A stretch of 64,000 bases of DNA, taken from NCBI GenBank assembly GCA_963854835.1, contig OY978527.1, positions 33,335,540 to 33,399,539 of the forward strand, given 5' to 3'. The position numbers and the translations under genes are program-made. Source of the stretch: Megamerina dolium (taxonomy: Eukaryota > Arthropoda > Insecta > Diptera > Megamerinidae). Under the pieces are notes generated by a model, which saw only the letters and a program-made list of their open reading frames with translations, was not told the DNA's origin and did not search any database. How positions within the stretch are numbered: the stretch's first letter is position 1; the number at the start of each line of letters is the position of its first letter. Below are positions 60,883 to 64,000 of this stretch, piece after piece.

Positions 60883-61129
60883 ACATATTTTATAAACCTA
60901 TATAAATCTATATATATAGTGGTGCCAGCGACATGCAACGTTATAACCCACGAAACACCTACACAAGACCAATTAACATATTTTTGAACCTTTTAGCACT
61001 CGTATTAAAACCATGCATAGCTTTTGTGGAAAATATGAAAGAAATATACATAAAATATTTACTCTGTTTACATTGCCATTCACAGAATCCTTGATAAATT
61101 CTATGAGGAAATTATATTGGACCATCTGA

Positions 61130-61580
61130 GTGTGAGTGTATGTGAGGTGAATTGGCTGAAACTGGAAGCATCTCAACTGAGGGAGCACATCATATTTTAC
61201 ATGAATACTTGGCCATGAAAAGATACCCGCAAGATAAGTACCACATTTGCTTCCAATTGATAGCAAATGCAATCGTGTGAGCATTTCTCATAAGTGTTTG
61301 GGGAGAGTCAACCGCAAACTGAAATAGTTTTGGTACTCTGGACGAAACATGAATTCATCGCAACACACCAGAGGCCAAGGAACACTCAAAACGGTGTACT
61401 TATCCAGTTGAATGTACATCAAAAAAGGTGAATCTGTTATCCAACAAGGTCATGGTGACTGGTTTTTGGGATGCATGCTGTATCATTCATTCATCGATTA
61501 ATTAAAAACAATCATTAAGAGTACACATAAAAATACGCCATAGTGTTCTGGTCGATTTCCAACCAGCCGCCCAAAGTACC
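61130..61580 (+). pseudogene. mariner transposase relic
   Basis: The plus strand reads AETGSISTEGAHHILHEYLA-type residues (DNA-binding half, about 61153-61210). Then, after decay, GTLDET near 61340 (first catalytic Asp region), NTPEAKEHSKR and NLLSNKVMVTGFWDACCIIH. The second and third Asp blocks are not readable. Many stops. It is a third mariner lineage in the window. Confidence 0.65.
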
Positions 61581-61849
61581 TGCGTTGTAACAACAATTTT
61601 CAAACACAAACCTAATAAAAATTTTTTCAATAAAATCGTATTTACACACAACTTTTTTATAAGAGTCATGAGTAATCTTTGCGTAAATAAATGTGATTTT
61701 AAATATTTGTTACCGTTCCCCCCAATTTTAAAGTTCTGGGGTTCTATGATTTGAAGTTTCCAGTGCATCCATGAAATCAGTACCTCGATCTGTTGCAGAG
61801 TCGTAACAAGTTACCCATTCTTCCGCGGTTAGTCTCTTTGATTGCTCCG

Positions 61850-62060
61850 CGAGAACGTGGTAGGTGTCCGATCATGCCGATTATCAATCCCGGCCGTACA
61901 ATTGGCTCATGTCACTCGTGCCAAATTTCTTTTAAATACATCGATATTTGTTCAAGGTATTAGCCAAACCAGCCAAGACAAAGGGACATACAGTCAGACG
62001 GACAGGCGGACATCGTTATACTTTTCTATATCTCCGAATCTTCCTGCAAATGGTTACGAA
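61850..62060 (-). mobile_element. DINE-1-like 5' region fragment, interrupted by the piggyBac element
   Basis: Diverged match to the leader of the Helentron family: CCGATCATGCCGATTATCAA, GTGCCAAATTTCTTTTAAAT, TTCAAGGTATTAGCCAAACC, a CAGACGGACAGGCGGACATC run, and CTATATCTCCGAATCTTCC. The match stops at the TTAA where the piggyBac element begins. Confidence 0.6.
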
Positions 62061-62064
62061 TTAA

Positions 62065-63027
62065 CCCTAGAAGGCTAACATACGTAAATTTTACGTGTAG
62101 TTTTTTTTCTTGTTGTTGCTACACGAGCATCTAGTAACCTAACGGTACCAAATTCAACAAGTGCTTTCTTCAATAGTTTCTAAACAAGCGCAACAACATA
62201 AGCAAGGCATTTTTAGTCATTGAAGTGCTCTTAGAGCGAGAACATTAAGAGGCTGTACGTAAAAATTACGTGGTGTTAGCGTTAAGGGTAAAATTTTGTA
62301 TAACAGTTTTAAGTAGTGACTGAAAATGGAAAGTCAAAAAGCGAATAATTCTAAGCGCGGTCTCAGGAGTGAAGATGTTGCGGCATTGCTTAACTCCAGC
62401 GACTTCAGTGATATTAGCGACGTTAGCAATATAGAGGAGGAAGATGATTTCGATAGCGATGACAGTTTGCAAGAACAACTTACCAGGCCATGGCAAGAGC
62501 AACGACTAAGCACGACTATCAACTTGCCATCAAAACTAAAACAAAATATAAAAAATAATTTACAGATAAACTCGGCTTGCGAAGAACCTTCTCAGGACAA
62601 GGGAAAGAGAACATATTGCAAATATTGCCACTACTCAAAAAAGCGCATGACAACCACATACTGTCATATTTGTAAAAACGCGGCACTATTTGGAGAGCAT
62701 CAGATAAAAATATGCAAAGACTGTATTAACCAGGACTGATGATATATACTTATATATAAGCATTTACTTTCTGATCTTAAAAATTAATTATATTTATTTT
62801 AAAAATTGTTTTTGTTTATTTACCTTTAAAAATTGTTTTTTTTTTTACTGAGTTTAATATGAATTTAATATGAGTTTGCCTTAATATGAGTTATTTAATA
62901 AATAAAAAGCAAAAAAAAAACAAATTTTCTAACATTTATTGAAGCGCTTTAGGAAAAATTCCATAGTACGTAAAATTTACGTGGTGTTAGTTTTAACGTA
63001 TAATTAAATCATGTTAGCCTTCTAGGG
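62065..63027 (+). mobile_element. piggyBac-family element, internally deleted, 963 bp
   Basis: TTAA at 62061-62064 and 63028-63031 flank perfect 17 bp terminal inverted repeats CCCTAGAAGGCTAACAT. CCCTAGA-type ends and TTAA targets are the hallmark of piggyBac. Inside, a palindromic word ACGTAAA..TTTACGT or close variant occurs three times: next to the left end (about 62081), at about 62257 and near the right end (about 62967). Two of these are followed by GGTGTTAG. One ORF (62326-62739) is intact. The element is about 1.5 kb shorter than an autonomous piggyBac. Confidence 0.9.
62326..62739 (+). CDS. Deleted piggyBac transposase: acidic N-terminus joined to C-terminal zinc domain
   Basis: A 137-residue intact frame. 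Residues 1-65 form the acidic, Ser/Asp-rich N-terminal region (DFSDISDVSN, EEEDDFDSDDS). Residues 95-133 form the Cys-rich domain with CxxC at 98/101, CxxC at 113/116, His125 and CxxC at 130/133, the cross-brace zinc pattern at the C-terminus of piggyBac transposases, which binds the element ends. The DDE/D catalytic core that normally separates them (several hundred residues) is missing, so no transposition activity is possible. The downstream 3' region has AATAAA at about 62898. Either the fusion is selected or the element is young enough that the frame survived by chance. Confidence 0.8.
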   Translation: MESQKANNSKRGLRSEDVAALLNSSDFSDISDVSNIEEEDDFDSDDSLQEQLTRPWQEQRLSTTINLPSKLKQNIKNNLQINSACEEPSQDKGKRTYCKYCHYSKKRMTTTYCHICKNAALFGEHQIKICKDCINQD

Positions 63028-63034
63028 TTAAAGA

Positions 63035-63355
63035 AATTTAAAAAATGATTATTAAAAGATTCTGATTAATCGAATAAATACAATTTGTGATTACTCAAAA
63101 CCATGTATATTCGAATATATTCATATTTGATTAAACGAATAATTTATTAATCAGAATTATAACTAAGCAGGTAAGGTAAGGATATACATACTAAGGTATT
63201 TATAATTAAGGTAACGATATACGAATAAGTAAACTTAGTAGATCTACCCGATTTATTTGTTTATTTTATTTCCACCGACAGAAAGACGATTTTCGTAGCG
63301 AATTACATAATTATTATTAGTTCACACTTTTTGTCAAAGCTTACTTTGAGATTCT
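63035..63355. other. No gene; AT-rich foldback-like sequence
   Basis: Contains an inverted repeat TTCTGATTAAT (about 63058) / ATTAATCAGAA (about 63147). AATAAA-type words on the minus strand at 63252-63270 could serve the protease gene ending at 63362. Confidence 0.45.
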
Positions 63356-63361
63356 GCTACC

Positions 63362-64000
63362 TCACAATATCCCAAGTAAGATAGTTTTCTTATTATTTTG
63401 CAATATAAAGATTATACACTGGTAAATACTAATTAAAACTAACAATGAGAACGTCTCGGGCTTGCAAGCGCAGTTAATCCGTTCAATCCAATGCCGATGA
63501 TAGAATATATCAGTGAAAACGGTTGGATAGCCGGGTTTACCACAACGGACGCCCCATGAAACAATGCCAGCCAGTTCATTATTGCATATCAAAGGACTAC
63601 CAGAATCACCACGACAAGCGTCTTTTTCCCAATCGAGAGAATCACCAGCGCATAGCATGCCCTCATCAAATGTGGAAGGAAATTTTGCACGACAAATTGC
63701 ATTATCAAATATTGTTAAATTCACTCGAACAGCTTCAGCTGCGTATGGACCGTTCTGTCAAAGAAGATGAGTTTGAAATCATTAACAGCAGGATAAGCAT
63801 GGATTATATAACCAAATAGAGTTACGTTAAAAATTTGTCCCCAACCATACACAGTACAATTGGTGCCACTTGGTGGACTTTGCGTAGCCACTGGGATTAT
63901 TTGAATTGCTTTATTATCACTTGGTATTGGTTGTTTCAACCGCAGAATGGCAATATCGTGACCACCTTTACGAACGAATCGTTCATGTGGTATCACATCA
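63362..64000 (-). CDS. Trypsin-like serine protease (S1 family), partial at the window edge
   Basis: Two exons are visible: 64000-63826 (continuing beyond the window) and 63754-63362, with a 71 bp intron (GTAACT...GACAG). The first gives PHERFVRKGGHDIAILRL with the catalytic Asp, then CTVYGWGQIFN. The second starts NGPYAAEAVRVNLTIFDNAI, then FDEGMLCAGDS, DACRGDSGSPLIC with the catalytic Ser, and IVSWGVRCGKPGYPTVFTDI. Asp six before Ser predicts trypsin-like specificity. The motif is GDSGS instead of GDSGG. The exon with the catalytic His is outside the window. After the HWIERIN helix come CAC, KPETF and the hydrophobic FSLLVLISIYQCIIFIL tail. The intron after GWG.IF(N/D) is at the same place and phase as in the neighbouring gene, so the two are tandem duplicates. 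Confidence 0.85.

Overview
The window is AT-rich, intron-containing, transposon-dense animal DNA. The mobile-element content (mariner, a DINE-1/INE-1-like Helentron, BEL/Pao, jockey-clade and RTE-like LINEs, a tRNA-derived SINE) and the trypsin-like genes fit a higher fly. A tephritid fruit fly is my best guess, by inference from element style and not from a species-diagnostic gene. There is no sign of bacterial gene organisation, CRISPR arrays or functional tRNA/rRNA genes.

Real host genes are few. Two paralogous S1 serine protease genes lie on the minus strand at the right end: one complete with three exons (59046-60133) and one cut by the window edge (63362-64000). They share a phase-0 intron right after the GWG motif, a trypsin-type Asp in the S1 pocket and a hydrophobic C-terminal tail. 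A Lys-rich single-exon candidate gene of unknown function sits at 35866-36189 (minus). A possible short terminal exon lies at 4024-4098. I found no other supportable host gene.

Layout: 1-812 is the 3' end of an RTE-like LINE, followed by an AT microsatellite. 2.9-4.0 kb holds SINE, mariner and BEL/Pao relics. 5.7-6.45 kb is a deleted mariner with recognisable ends. 7.1-7.75 kb is an RTE-like RT relic. 9.28-10.22 kb is DINE-1-like copy 1, followed by a SINE. 13.3-14.1 kb is a mariner relic carrying a jockey-clade 3' fragment that itself carries a SINE. 15.5-16.3 kb is a relic of a second transposase family. 19.14-19.76 kb is a TTAA-flanked MITE. 19.92-21.86 kb is DINE-1-like copy 2 with ~299 bp repeats. 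21.97-22.75 kb is a jockey-clade LINE with a poly(A) tail. 27.3-30.9 kb has mariner and LINE relics. 32.7-33.2 kb is DINE-1-like copy 5 split by a SINE. 37.47-38.13 kb is a second TTAA MITE. 45.3-46.7 kb is an RNase H-bearing LINE with one stop. 49.79-54.76 kb is an inverted pair of DINE-1-like copies, one with a 597 bp higher-order repeat array. 55.79-57.08 kb is a full-length dead mariner. 60.3-60.9 kb is an RTE-like LINE insertion between the proteases. 62.07-63.03 kb is an internally deleted piggyBac-type element with perfect 17 bp ends and an intact 137-aa ORF. The rest (about 60%) is AT-rich intergenic or intronic DNA with microsatellites.

The most interesting items are the piggyBac deletion derivative, which encodes only an acidic N-terminus joined to the zinc-binding C-terminal domain (a candidate natural repressor), and the DINE-1-like array with its 597 bp, frame-preserving higher-order unit and inverted partner.
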